This document shows, one piece after another, positions 7,254 through 17,227 of a stretch of 17,519 bases of DNA. A model generated the notes under the pieces. The model did not search any database and was not told the DNA's origin. It was given only the letters and a program-made list of their open reading frames with translations. The DNA comes from Myxococcota bacterium (GTDB lineage Bacteria; Myxococcota_C; UBA6777). How positions within the stretch are numbered: position 1 is the first letter of the stretch; every line of letters begins with the position of its first letter. The position numbers and the translations under genes are program-made. The stretch lies in NCBI GenBank assembly GCA_023150835.1, contig JAKLKB010000140.1, positions 1-17,519 of the forward strand. Reading direction: 5' to 3'.

Positions 7254-7888
7254 CAGAACGACTCCGAACGAGGTTGAGAGGGAAGATCTTTGTTGAGAGG
7301 TGAGGCTTTCTTGGGGGTGATCTGCCCGAATACTCGGATGCAAACGTAGCGTGCGATCCAAAAACCAAACAAACACACCAACAGCCGCTCAGGGCGACCT
7401 TGCATCACCAGATAAAACGCTACCCCCGCCAAAAGCGTCCGCAGCGCAAAGCTGCCCAACAACCAAAGCGCAGGCGAGCGCCGATGCGGGACTTGTTGGG
7501 TCGTCCACCAAAGCCCGCCAAAATAAAACAGCCCAATCCCTACACCCAACACAAACGAAAGTAGCAACACAGCAAGCGTCAAGGGCGGGAAGCTTGTCAG
7601 AAAAAAGGACGGAAACATCAGGGACGGGAGGCTTGTCAGAAAAAGCGGTGACTGTGCCAACGAAGGCATCCCACCCATAGCAGTGAAGTCATGGCCAAAA
7701 AAAACCCGCGTTCGCGCCACTTCAAGCGATGCAGTTGTCTGTGTGAAAGGGCTGTGATCTCTTCGCCAATACGGGGTCAAGGGGACGACGACCCCTTGCG
7801 GGGTTTGGGGCAGCGCCCCACAAAAACCATGCGATCGCGTCAAGCCGATCGTGTCCAGAAAAATTAGCGATAGAAAGAAGAAGTTCAT
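7253..7888 (-). CDS. atpR: N-type ATPase accessory membrane protein AtpR, with repeat-expanded N-terminus
   Basis: AtpR is a small three-helix membrane protein found only in N-ATPase operons, thought to act with AtpQ in assembly of the rotor. The conserved core is residues about 103-190: LAVLLLSFVLGVGIGLFYFG, then GLWW, then an ALRTLLAGVAFYLVM helix and LLVCLFGFWIARYVCIR. I chose the ATG at 7888 because it overlaps the atpQ stop as ATGA, giving 211 residues. The first 90 or so residues are not family-like. They contain an in-frame copy of a dispersed repeat (7752-7829) and a 39-nt tandem duplication. Translation could instead begin at 7678, 7669 or 7618, close to the usual N-terminus, though none has a good ribosome binding site. 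The core is certain, the start is not. Confidence 0.8.
   Translation of the reverse strand: MNFFFLSLIFLDTIGLTRSHGFCGALPQTPQGVVVPLTPYWRRDHSPFTQTTASLEVARTRVFFGHDFTAMGGMPSLAQSPLFLTSLPSLMFPSFFLTSFPPLTLAVLLLSFVLGVGIGLFYFGGLWWTTQQVPHRRSPALWLLGSFALRTLLAGVAFYLVMQGRPERLLVCLFGFWIARYVCIRVFGQITPKKASPLNKDLPSQPRSESF
7583..7644. repeat. 39-nt tandem duplication near the start of the AtpR core
   Basis: The segment GGCTTGTCAGAAAAA (+ strand near 7630-7644) recurs with one mismatch 39 nt lower, near 7591-7605. In protein it gives FLTSLPSL and FLTSFPPL 13 residues apart, just before the first AtpR membrane helix. The unit is in frame. Confidence 0.6.
7752..7829. repeat. Dispersed repeat (family 2) in frame within atpR
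   Basis: About 78 bp that match 10285-10359 at both ends: CTGTGATCTCTTCGCC..CGGGGTCAAGGG on the left and CCCCACAAAA on the right. Inside are two small stems: ACCCC-TTGC-GGGGT at 7791-7804 and TGGGGC-AGC-GCCCCA at 7806-7820. It has no stop codon in the atpR frame. Confidence 0.65.
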
Positions 7889-8316
7889 CGTTTCTTCGGC
7901 TCCTTGGAAGTGTCGGTGGGTTGGGCGGAAGGGGGCGTGGTGTTGGAAGGCAGGAGCGGATCGTGGGGAAGGGGTGCAACACGGCGTTGGCTTTCCTTTT
8001 CGATCCAGTACCACGCTTGTCGACATCCCCAAAACAGACCAAGGAACAGGAAGGTCAGCGTCCAAGACACACGAGAAGGCCAAAGATGATCGAGCCAGAC
8101 ACCAAACAACGTGCCTGCGACGGTGGGGAGCGCCACCGACCAACCGACGAGGCCGAACATCCCCAAGCCGAACCAGACGGTGGGTGGGCCTTCTTGGCGG
8201 GCGCGAAGCTTGCGGGCCTCTCTTTGTCCGACTTCTTCGGGCCATCCACGCGAAGAGGATGGTTTGGGAGTGGGATCTGGTGGCTTGGGAGCGGTCAGAG
8301 GCGGATGTTGCGTCAT
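7885..8316 (-). CDS. atpQ: N-type ATPase accessory membrane protein AtpQ
   Basis: AtpQ is a small AtpI-like protein specific to N-ATPase operons. It has 143 residues. Residues 1-45 are a Pro-rich then charged cytoplasmic segment. Two membrane helices follow, about 47-74 (GMFGLVGWSVALPTVAGTLF) and 83-106 (SWTLTFLFLGLFWGCRQAWY). The GWSVALPT and GVWLD motifs are typical of the family. The C-terminal tail is Pro/Thr/Lys-rich. AtpI relatives help c-ring assembly, and a similar role is inferred here. It starts 8 nt after atpC ends, and its stop overlaps the atpR ATG as ATGA. Confidence 0.88.
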   Translation of the reverse strand: MTQHPPLTAPKPPDPTPKPSSSRGWPEEVGQREARKLRARQEGPPTVWFGLGMFGLVGWSVALPTVAGTLFGVWLDHLWPSRVSWTLTFLFLGLFWGCRQAWYWIEKESQRRVAPLPHDPLLPSNTTPPSAQPTDTSKEPKKR

Positions 8317-8324
8317 CTTTGATC

Positions 8325-10359
<2,035 letters not shown>

Positions 10360-10583
10360 AAGTCCAACAGCGTAAGCCCTATCCTGTTTTTGGGGTGGCG
10401 AAGAGTCTCTTGTTTGCGCGCCGAAGTCGCCATCGGCATCACCAAGGTACGCAATCTTTTCGCTGTTGTGTTGACCTGCGTCAAGCCTTTGGTGTGCCGC
10501 TTTCTCTGCATCGGAGTGGCGCTGTGTTGAAAAACCCTCGTGCTTGTGGGCGTTCGAGCGGTAGGACTGTTGGCTCTAAAAAA

Positions 10584-10620
10584 CGCTGATCGCCCTATCT
10601 GTACGGGGTTAAGGGAGCCG
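10584..10620. repeat. Dispersed repeat (family 2), partial copy
   Basis: GATCGCC..TACGGGGTTAAGGGAGCCG resembles the left part of the copy at 10285-10359 (CGGGGTCAAGGGAGCCG). The right part, with the hairpin, is missing. Confidence 0.5.
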
Positions 10621-10633
10621 CTGTCTGAGTGTT

Positions 10634-10703
10634 CGCCCCCTGTGGCTGCCCTATAACAGGGCGTCTGCGTACTCTCCTTTGTGTGTACATCACTCGGAGA
10701 TCG
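10634..10703. repeat. Dispersed palindromic repeat, copy 3, 3' of the WD40 gene
   Basis: Related to the copies at 935-1025 and 2231-2305: CTGTGGCTGCCC, then CAGGGCGTCTGCGTA, then GTGTACATCA. CCCTGT and ACAGGG can pair around a 12-nt loop. It ends two bases before the stop codon of the WD40 gene, so it may form the end of that transcript. Confidence 0.55.
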
Positions 10704-10705
10704 TA

Positions 10706-13700
10706 TTATTGTTCACAAGAAAAGAGGGTGATCCACGCGGTCTGATCGCCGATGGCGAGGGTGCGGTCGTCGGGGGACCAAGCGAGTCCTTGGGTGGGGA
10801 GGCGTTGGAGGCGGAGGGAGTGCGCAAGGGTGTAGTTTTTGGTTTCGCGTAAGTCGATGCGTCCGTCGTTGTAAGCGATGGCGAGCCAGTGACCGTGAGA
10901 GCTAAAGCGTAAGCGGGTGGGGACGCCCGTGGTTTGGAGAGTTTGGAGCGTTGTGGCGGTTTGGGCATCCCAGAGGCGGATCTCCCCGTCGAGACTTGCG
11001 GAGGCGAGGTGTGCGGTTTGCGGGTGGACGGAAAGGGCGAGGATGCCTTGGGTATGGCCTTGGAGTGTACGAAGAGGGGCGGCGGTTTGGAGATTCCACA
11101 AGCGTACGGTCAAATCGAGACTTGCGGAGGCGAGCCAATCGCCTTTGGGATGGTAGGCCAGATCGGTGATGGCGGCAGTATGTTCGAGAAGTTTGTTGGA
11201 GACTTGGTTGGTGGACATCGACCAAAGCAGGATGGACTTGTCGTCGGCAGCGGTGGCGAGTTGAGCGTTGTCGGGGCTGAAGGTGGCGGCGTGGATCGGC
11301 GCGGTGTGTTGTAGGTTATCGCTGAAGCGTTGTTGGTTGTCGCTGAGGGAGGCGACACGGACGCGCTTGTCGGAGCCGACGGTGGCAAGGAGCTTGCTGT
11401 CAGGGCTGATCGCGACGGCGCGAAGATCGGTGCTGTGGCTGGAGATCGTGTGCAGCCAGCGCCAATCGCTGCGTCGGTCGATACGCCCCGTGCGGAGGGC
11501 AGAACCCGAAGCGAGGTAGAGGCCGTCGTTGCTAAAGGCGAGTGTTCGGACGCTGAGGGGGTAGCGTTCGAGGATCTGCCGTCGGGGATCGCGTGCGAAG
11601 TCCCACACACGCAAGATCCCATCCAAGCCGCCTGCAAAAAGCTGCGTCGCGTCTTGATTGAAGGAGACGCTGTAGAGGGCGGATGTTCCGATTGGAAGGT
11701 TTTGGAGGGTGGTGTTGTTGGACAGATCCCAGAGACGGAGGCTTCCGTCGTGGGAGGCGGAAGCAAGGCGCATGGCGTCGTGGCTCAGGGCGATCTGCTG
11801 GACGGCTTGGGTGTGGCCTTGGAGCGTGGTGCGTAATTCTCCTGTTTCGGGATTCCAGAGGCGGATGGTGGTGTCGTAAGAGGCGGAAAAAAGGCGCGAA
11901 CCGTCGCGTGAAAACAACAGATGCGTGATGCCTCCTGTATGGCCCTCAAGAGCGCGTAAGCGTTTTCCTGAGGCGGTGTCCCACAAAAGGATCTTTTGGT
12001 TAAAAAGTCCCGCAGCAAGGCGGTTTCCATCAAGGGTCCACGCGACACTCAAGGCGCGGCTGTTGTCGGTCAAGAGGGTGCGTAGATTGAGGCCAGTGCG
12101 CCAATCCCAAAGGCGGATGCTTCCGTCCCAAGAGGCGACGGCAAGCACGTTGCTGTCGGGCCGAAACGATAGCGACGAAACCTGATCGCGTTGTCCGAGA
12201 AAAGTTCGCAGCAGTCGCCCATCGGAGGTTTGCCACAGAAAGACTTGAGAGGCGGAAGCTGCGGCGAGAAAGCGTTGATCGGGACTCAAGGCGATGGCGT
12301 TGAGCGGTTCGGTGGCGTCGGTGAGGGTGTGAAGAAGGGTGCGTTGAGGATTCGTCCAAAGGCGGACTTTGTTGTCGGCGGTGGCGGTAGCAAGAAGGCG
12401 TTGATCGTTGCTGAGGGCGATGGCAAGGAGAGGGCCGCTTTGGAGGTCGAGTGTTGTGGGCGTGGGGAGTGGTTGAAAGTCCCAGACATCGGCATTTCCA
12501 TCTGCGCCAGCGGTGACGAGAGCGTTGTGTTGGGGGAGGAAGGCGAGGCTGGAGACGTGTTGGTTGCGTGGGCGGAGGATTTGGAGGAGTGCGCCGTCGG
12601 TGGTGCGCCAGATACGAACGGTGCGATCATAAGAGGCCGAAGTGAGCGTTTGGCCTTGGGCATCAAAGCGCAGAGCGCGGACATTGCTTGTGTGGGCGTC
12701 GATCGTGCGTTGAAGACTGGCATCATTGGTCTTCCAGATCTGGATCTGCCCGTTCCATCCGCCTGTTGCGAGGACGGATTGATCGGGATGCAGGGTGGCT
12801 GCATAAAGAGGCGTGTTGGTTTGGATGGTTTGTTGAAGAGTGCCGTCGGCGAGCTTCCATAGACGGGCGGTTTGGTCGACCGATGCGGAGAGCAAGAGGC
12901 TGTTGTCTTCGCTCAAGGCGAGGCTGGTGATCTCGCGTGTGTGGCCTTGGAGGGTGCGCAACAACATCCCGTCGCTGGTCTTCCAGACATGGATCAGGCC
13001 GTCCCATGCGGCGGTATAAGCGGTGGCTCCATCTTTGCTCAAGACGACGCTGCTTGCGACCATGCGATGCGCCCCAAAGGTGCGCAGGTAGGTTCCATCT
13101 TGGAGGTTCCACAAACGGACGCTTTGGTCGGTGGAGGCCGATGCAAGGAACCGACCATCAGCGCTGATCGCGAGAGCGCGGACGCCGCGTGTGTGGCCTT
13201 GGAGGGTGCGCACCACAGCAGGCTGTTGCCATGTCCAGATCTGGATCTCGTTGAAGCGTGCATTGGCGACCGCAACTTGCGCACCATCGGGAGAGATCGC
13301 AACGCTGGTCACGCGGTCGAAGTGCGTGTGCAGGGACCGGAGTCGTTGGCCGTTGGCATCGTTAAGGATCTCGATGTGTTGATCGGAAGAGGCGATGGCA
13401 AGACGATTTCCATCGGGGAGCCAACCTACGCTATAGGGCGACTGGCTGCTTTGGTATTCGTAAAGCATCTGACCGCTTTGGGTGGCCCATACACGGACAA
13501 ATCGGTCGGTTCCTACGGTCGCCATGCGCGTTCCATCGGGATGAAAAGCCACATCGTAGATCGAGTTGTTTCCGTGTCCTTGCCAAGAGCGCGAGACCGT
13601 CCCTGTGGCGATATCGATCAGCTTGATCGTGCGATCGGGTGAAAGCGAAACGCTGGCAAGCGTCTTTCCGTCGGGACTACGGGCGATCCCACGAACGGCT

Positions 13701-16700
13701 CCGCTGTGGTGTTTGTATTGCTGGGTGGACTGCCCCGTCGCAACGTCCCAATAGCGGATCTCTTGATCGGCAGAACCCGAATACAAGGTCTTGCTATCGA
13801 GTGAAAAGGCCAAGGCCCACACGGTGTTGGTATGGCCGTTGAACTCCAGCGCGAAGGTGCGATCGGAGACCTTCCACAAGCGGATGATTCGGTCGGCTCC
13901 TGCGCTGGCGATCCACTGACCATCGGGGCTAAAGGCGACCGCATACACCGTGCTGGTGTGCTTAGAGAGTCCGCCAAGATAGCTCCCGTCAGAGATCTTC
14001 CATAGATGAACAAGGCGGTCACTTCCGACGGCTGCGAGGCTCTGGCTATCGGGACTCCACGCAAGATGTTGAAGGGCGCTGGTGGCTTCGACAAAGGTGT
14101 ACTTGAGCCGCTCGGTCGCGAGATCCAAGACGCGGACGATCTGGCTTTCGTCGTCGATCGAAGCGAGATACTTTCCATCGGGGCTGATCGCTGCGCGCAA
14201 GATCCCAAAGCGGCTATTGTTTTCGGTGTAGGCTTCCCATCGCCGTTGCAGGACACTTGGGAGGCAACACGTCGGCGCGTTGGTGTGAGCGCAAGCGTTG
14301 GGCCGCTGGCCGGGGGGCAGATGCGTGATCTCTTCGGGCGGAGGCTCGGGTTGGGACTCGGTGCTGATCTCGGTGGTAGGTTCGGTGCCGATCTCGGCGG
14401 TGGATTCGGGCGAAGCGTCGAGGGCTTGTTCCGCGGTGGCCTCGGATGGTTCTTCGGGGCCGATCTCGGCGGTGGGTTCGGGCGAGGCATCGAGAGGCTT
14501 CTCTGTGACAGGCTCAGCGGTCGTTTCCGCCGAGGTCTCTTGGGAGGGCGTTTGACATCGGGTGGTTTGGCAGATCTGCCCTTGTGCGCAATCGCTGTCT
14601 TGGCGACAAGACACGCTAGACTCGGGACATCCGAACAATGGGAGCAAAGACAGGCCGCACAGACCCACGACCCACAGCAGCGGCCTGATGCGGCGACCGC
14701 AAAACCACGCGATCGTGCGCTTTCGTTGCAAGAAAATAAGCAGCCATATCGCCATCAAGCCCCATCCTGCCGATGGGGTGGTGTTTTCCGATACCGCCGA
14801 ACAACCACACCCTGTTTTGGGCGGAGCGTCGAAAGCGATCTCGGCGGTGGCTTCGGGCTTTGGTTCCGCGACGGTTTCGGCGGTAGGTTCGGGCGTAGGT
14901 TCGGAGACGATCTCGGCGGTGGCTTCGGGCTTTGGCTCGTCTTCTCTTTCTACGGCCTCGGGCGAAGCATCTGGTTGCGCAGGTTCTTCTTGCCATTGCT
15001 CAAGCTCGATCCCCGACAAACAGCGGCCTTCTCGACAAGCGTACGTCGGTGGACACTCGCCATCGTTTCGACAAGGATTGCTTGTGCGGTTTCCTTCACA
15101 GATCCCAAATGGGCGGAAGATTCGGCGACAAACGCGATCTGCCCCACAATCTTTGTCTTCTGCGCAATAGCAGATATCGATCTGCGTGTTGGGTTTGCTG
15201 CAATAGCCGCCAAAACGGCAGGTCTTGGTTTGGCTGCAATCTTCTACACAAAAACTCCCGTCGTTGGTGCGGATACACGCGAGATCTTGTTTGCAGCGGT
15301 TCAGCGGATCGCAAGACTGGCCGAGCGCCCGTTGTCCGGGCGTGGCAGAGACACAATAACTTTCGCCTTGGAAAGATTCGCAGGTGTAAGGAGACGCGCA
15401 GGCTTGGACGGTTGTGGTCGCAACGCAAGCCCCGACCACGCCCGAGCTTGTGTTGCAAGAGAAGCCTTGGCCGCACTCCGCAGTCTGACGACAAGCGCAG
15501 ACATTTTGATAACAAAAACCTCCGCCCACCTTACCGCAGTCTGTATCGCTGTTGCAGGGATGCAGACAGAGGTTCTGAGAAGAGGCCAGCGTGTAGCATG
15601 ACATCGGAGCGTCGCAGCTTGTGCCATCGCGACAGGTACTGCCGGCTTTTCCGGCAGGTGCGCCACAAGCGGGAAGACAGCGTTTGCCGCTGAGCGTGCG
15701 TTTGCAAACCAGCGGATCTTGACAAGGCACAGGATCGCAAGAGGCCGCAAATCCGCCTCCTTGGGGTTCTGCGCAGACTCCACCCGTGCAGCTATGGCTT
15801 TTCGGACAATGGCTATCAAACAAACAGGGGATCTGACAGGCCCCATCTTCGGGCAAACATTGGCGAGGAAGTCCCGCGTAGGGTTCTTGACAAGCATAAC
15901 CCGCAGGGCAAAAGTCCCCCGCCCCGCAGGGTTGAGAACAAAAGCGATGCCCTTCGATCCCCAAGCAATATCCGCCGCTGGCTTGGCAGTCGGCTTGGCT
16001 TTGACAGGGCTTGCACAGATCAGCGGAGCGCGCAACGGGTTGAGGCTGACAAGTACCGTTTTCGCAAAACTCTCCTGCGCCGCACGTTGCGGTGCTGTTG
16101 CACGTCAGCGCAGGACACGATCCCTCAAAGGGCTTACACAACTTGGCTACACCGCTTTGGGTTTGAAGCGTTGCGCAGTAGTGGCCGTCAGGGCAACAAT
16201 CCGCAGCGTCACAGGCCAAAAGACAGCGGTATCCGTCTTGAAAGCGAAAGCACCCACCCCCCACACAGTCTTTGTCGCTTTTGCATGCACCACAGATCCC
16301 CGTCGCTTGGCTGATCGGGACGCCTTCGCAAAACTTGGTGTTCGCGCACCGCCGACACACGCCGCAGTCCGCATCTTGGGTGCAAGGCTCAGGACCATCG
16401 CCATAACTCGACAAGATCGACTGGATAAAACTGGTGTACGTATCCGTACGCATCGAAGTCCCCGAACCTGTGCAACTTGAGCGCGGTGGATTCGCCCCTT
16501 GCACCGAAGGCGCGCTCACATAGGAGTTCACGCCGATCACACGGACCTTTCCATCCAGAAGCACCAGCGCAGGACCACCCGAGTCCCCATGACACACGCT
16601 TTTTCCCGTCGCTTGGTGCGTAAAACGATCTGTCAACACTTGTACGATCGGGATCTCGACCCCGTGTTTGCGGTCGGCGGATATCCGTGTGGGGGTGCTT

Positions 16701-17227
16701 TGCAATAAGCCATAACCCAGAAACAACGGGCTTTTGCTCGCCCAAAGATTCGTGTCTGTATTGAAGTTCACCGCGATCGGTTGCGCGATGTTGACAGCTT
16801 GCTTGAGGATGCCAAAGCCGATATCCCCGCCATTCGAGAGGTTGGTATTCCAGATCGGGTGGTTCTTAAACAAGGCCATATCGAACGCAAAGTAGTTGGC
16901 TTGGAAACCCGAAGAAGCGTTCGCATCAGGAAGATCGATGCGGAACTCGACCGACGCCCCTTTGTATTCAAGTGCTGCATCCACACAGTGCGCCGCCGTC
17001 AACACCACGCGCTTGGCGATCAACGTCCCTGTGCAAAATGACGAACGATTCGAGGTCAACGCCCCTACCGCAGGATAACGCAGATCCGGTTGCCCCCCGA
17101 TAATCGGCTGTGTTGTGTGCCCAATCTTGTCTAACAACGGCGTATCGGTCGGTAAACAAGCGCCCCACACCATCCATCCCAAACCCATCCACATCACAAA
17201 CCATCTTCGATCACGACGCTTCCACAA
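10706..17227 (-). CDS. Secreted S1 serine protease / Cys-rich / MYXO-CTERM-like / lipobox / WD40 giant fusion protein
   Basis: One uninterrupted frame of 2173 residues. It starts at TTG (17227), seven nt after AGGAGA. Residues 1-24 are a signal sequence, possibly ending at a lipid-modified Cys24. Residues 42-272 are a chymotrypsin-fold protease: IIGG start, His80 (TAAHC), Asp135, Ser216 (GDSGGP). Position 189 (chymotrypsin numbering) is Ser210, so it is unlikely to be Lys/Arg-specific. Residues 282-740 hold many Cys-rich C-x-x-D-x-D-C modules. Next come a Pro/Glu linker (747-803), a GCGC motif with hydrophobic segment and RKR tail (806-837), a second hydrophobic segment ending in LFGC (Cys867), one more Cys-rich module, a similar linker (896-972) and 28 WD40 repeats (about 1004-2173). 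It may be two ancestral genes in one frame. Substrates and role are unknown. Confidence 0.85.
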   Translation of the reverse strand: MWKRRDRRWFVMWMGLGWMVWGACLPTDTPLLDKIGHTTQPIIGGQPDLRYPAVGALTSNRSSFCTGTLIAKRVVLTAAHCVDAALEYKGASVEFRIDLPDANASSGFQANYFAFDMALFKNHPIWNTNLSNGGDIGFGILKQAVNIAQPIAVNFNTDTNLWASKSPLFLGYGLLQSTPTRISADRKHGVEIPIVQVLTDRFTHQATGKSVCHGDSGGPALVLLDGKVRVIGVNSYVSAPSVQGANPPRSSCTGSGTSMRTDTYTSFIQSILSSYGDGPEPCTQDADCGVCRRCANTKFCEGVPISQATGICGACKSDKDCVGGGCFRFQDGYRCLLACDAADCCPDGHYCATLQTQSGVAKLCKPFEGSCPALTCNSTATCGAGEFCENGTCQPQPVARSADLCKPCQSQADCQASGGYCLGIEGHRFCSQPCGAGDFCPAGYACQEPYAGLPRQCLPEDGACQIPCLFDSHCPKSHSCTGGVCAEPQGGGFAASCDPVPCQDPLVCKRTLSGKRCLPACGAPAGKAGSTCRDGTSCDAPMSCYTLASSQNLCLHPCNSDTDCGKVGGGFCYQNVCACRQTAECGQGFSCNTSSGVVGACVATTTVQACASPYTCESFQGESYCVSATPGQRALGQSCDPLNRCKQDLACIRTNDGSFCVEDCSQTKTCRFGGYCSKPNTQIDICYCAEDKDCGADRVCRRIFRPFGICEGNRTSNPCRNDGECPPTYACREGRCLSGIELEQWQEEPAQPDASPEAVEREDEPKPEATAEIVSEPTPEPTAETVAEPKPEATAEIAFDAPPKTGCGCSAVSENTTPSAGWGLMAIWLLIFLQRKRTIAWFCGRRIRPLLWVVGLCGLSLLPLFGCPESSVSCRQDSDCAQGQICQTTRCQTPSQETSAETTAEPVTEKPLDASPEPTAEIGPEEPSEATAEQALDASPESTAEIGTEPTTEISTESQPEPPPEEITHLPPGQRPNACAHTNAPTCCLPSVLQRRWEAYTENNSRFGILRAAISPDGKYLASIDDESQIVRVLDLATERLKYTFVEATSALQHLAWSPDSQSLAAVGSDRLVHLWKISDGSYLGGLSKHTSTVYAVAFSPDGQWIASAGADRIIRLWKVSDRTFALEFNGHTNTVWALAFSLDSKTLYSGSADQEIRYWDVATGQSTQQYKHHSGAVRGIARSPDGKTLASVSLSPDRTIKLIDIATGTVSRSWQGHGNNSIYDVAFHPDGTRMATVGTDRFVRVWATQSGQMLYEYQSSQSPYSVGWLPDGNRLAIASSDQHIEILNDANGQRLRSLHTHFDRVTSVAISPDGAQVAVANARFNEIQIWTWQQPAVVRTLQGHTRGVRALAISADGRFLASASTDQSVRLWNLQDGTYLRTFGAHRMVASSVVLSKDGATAYTAAWDGLIHVWKTSDGMLLRTLQGHTREITSLALSEDNSLLLSASVDQTARLWKLADGTLQQTIQTNTPLYAATLHPDQSVLATGGWNGQIQIWKTNDASLQRTIDAHTSNVRALRFDAQGQTLTSASYDRTVRIWRTTDGALLQILRPRNQHVSSLAFLPQHNALVTAGADGNADVWDFQPLPTPTTLDLQSGPLLAIALSNDQRLLATATADNKVRLWTNPQRTLLHTLTDATEPLNAIALSPDQRFLAAASASQVFLWQTSDGRLLRTFLGQRDQVSSLSFRPDSNVLAVASWDGSIRLWDWRTGLNLRTLLTDNSRALSVAWTLDGNRLAAGLFNQKILLWDTASGKRLRALEGHTGGITHLLFSRDGSRLFSASYDTTIRLWNPETGELRTTLQGHTQAVQQIALSHDAMRLASASHDGSLRLWDLSNNTTLQNLPIGTSALYSVSFNQDATQLFAGGLDGILRVWDFARDPRRQILERYPLSVRTLAFSNDGLYLASGSALRTGRIDRRSDWRWLHTISSHSTDLRAVAISPDSKLLATVGSDKRVRVASLSDNQQRFSDNLQHTAPIHAATFSPDNAQLATAADDKSILLWSMSTNQVSNKLLEHTAAITDLAYHPKGDWLASASLDLTVRLWNLQTAAPLRTLQGHTQGILALSVHPQTAHLASASLDGEIRLWDAQTATTLQTLQTTGVPTRLRFSSHGHWLAIAYNDGRIDLRETKNYTLAHSLRLQRLPTQGLAWSPDDRTLAIGDQTAWITLFSCEQ
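10709..14218 (-). repeat. Array of 28 WD40-type repeats
   Basis: Counting the recurring pattern (hydrophobic-A-x-S-P-D-G, then L-A-S-A-S-x-D, then I-R-L-W, then L-x-G-H-T) by eye gives 28 units of about 42 residues. Four seven-bladed propellers would use exactly that number. The repeats have diverged from each other, so the array is not a very recent expansion. Units 22, 23 and 27 lack the Trp of the LW motif. Confidence 0.8.
14627..14818 (-). other. Junction: MYXO-CTERM-like signal followed by lipoprotein-type signal
   Basis: This covers residues 804-867 of the giant protein. It reads Cys807-Gly-Cys809, a short polar stretch, the hydrophobic GLMAIWLLIFL, the basic QRKR, a short WFCGRRIRP segment, then LLWVVGLCGLSLLPLFGC. 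The first half has the order of a MYXO-CTERM sorting signal and the second that of a lipoprotein signal peptide with lipobox LFGC. Met825 (ATG at 14755) or Leu833 (TTG at 14731) could serve as a start for a separate lipoprotein, but I see no good ribosome binding site. Confidence 0.7.

Noticed and set aside
14006-15601. 531-codon plus-strand frame opposite the protease/WD40 gene
   Set aside because: It is antisense to a gene with clear domains, and its composition reflects the repeated codons of the linkers and WD40 units.
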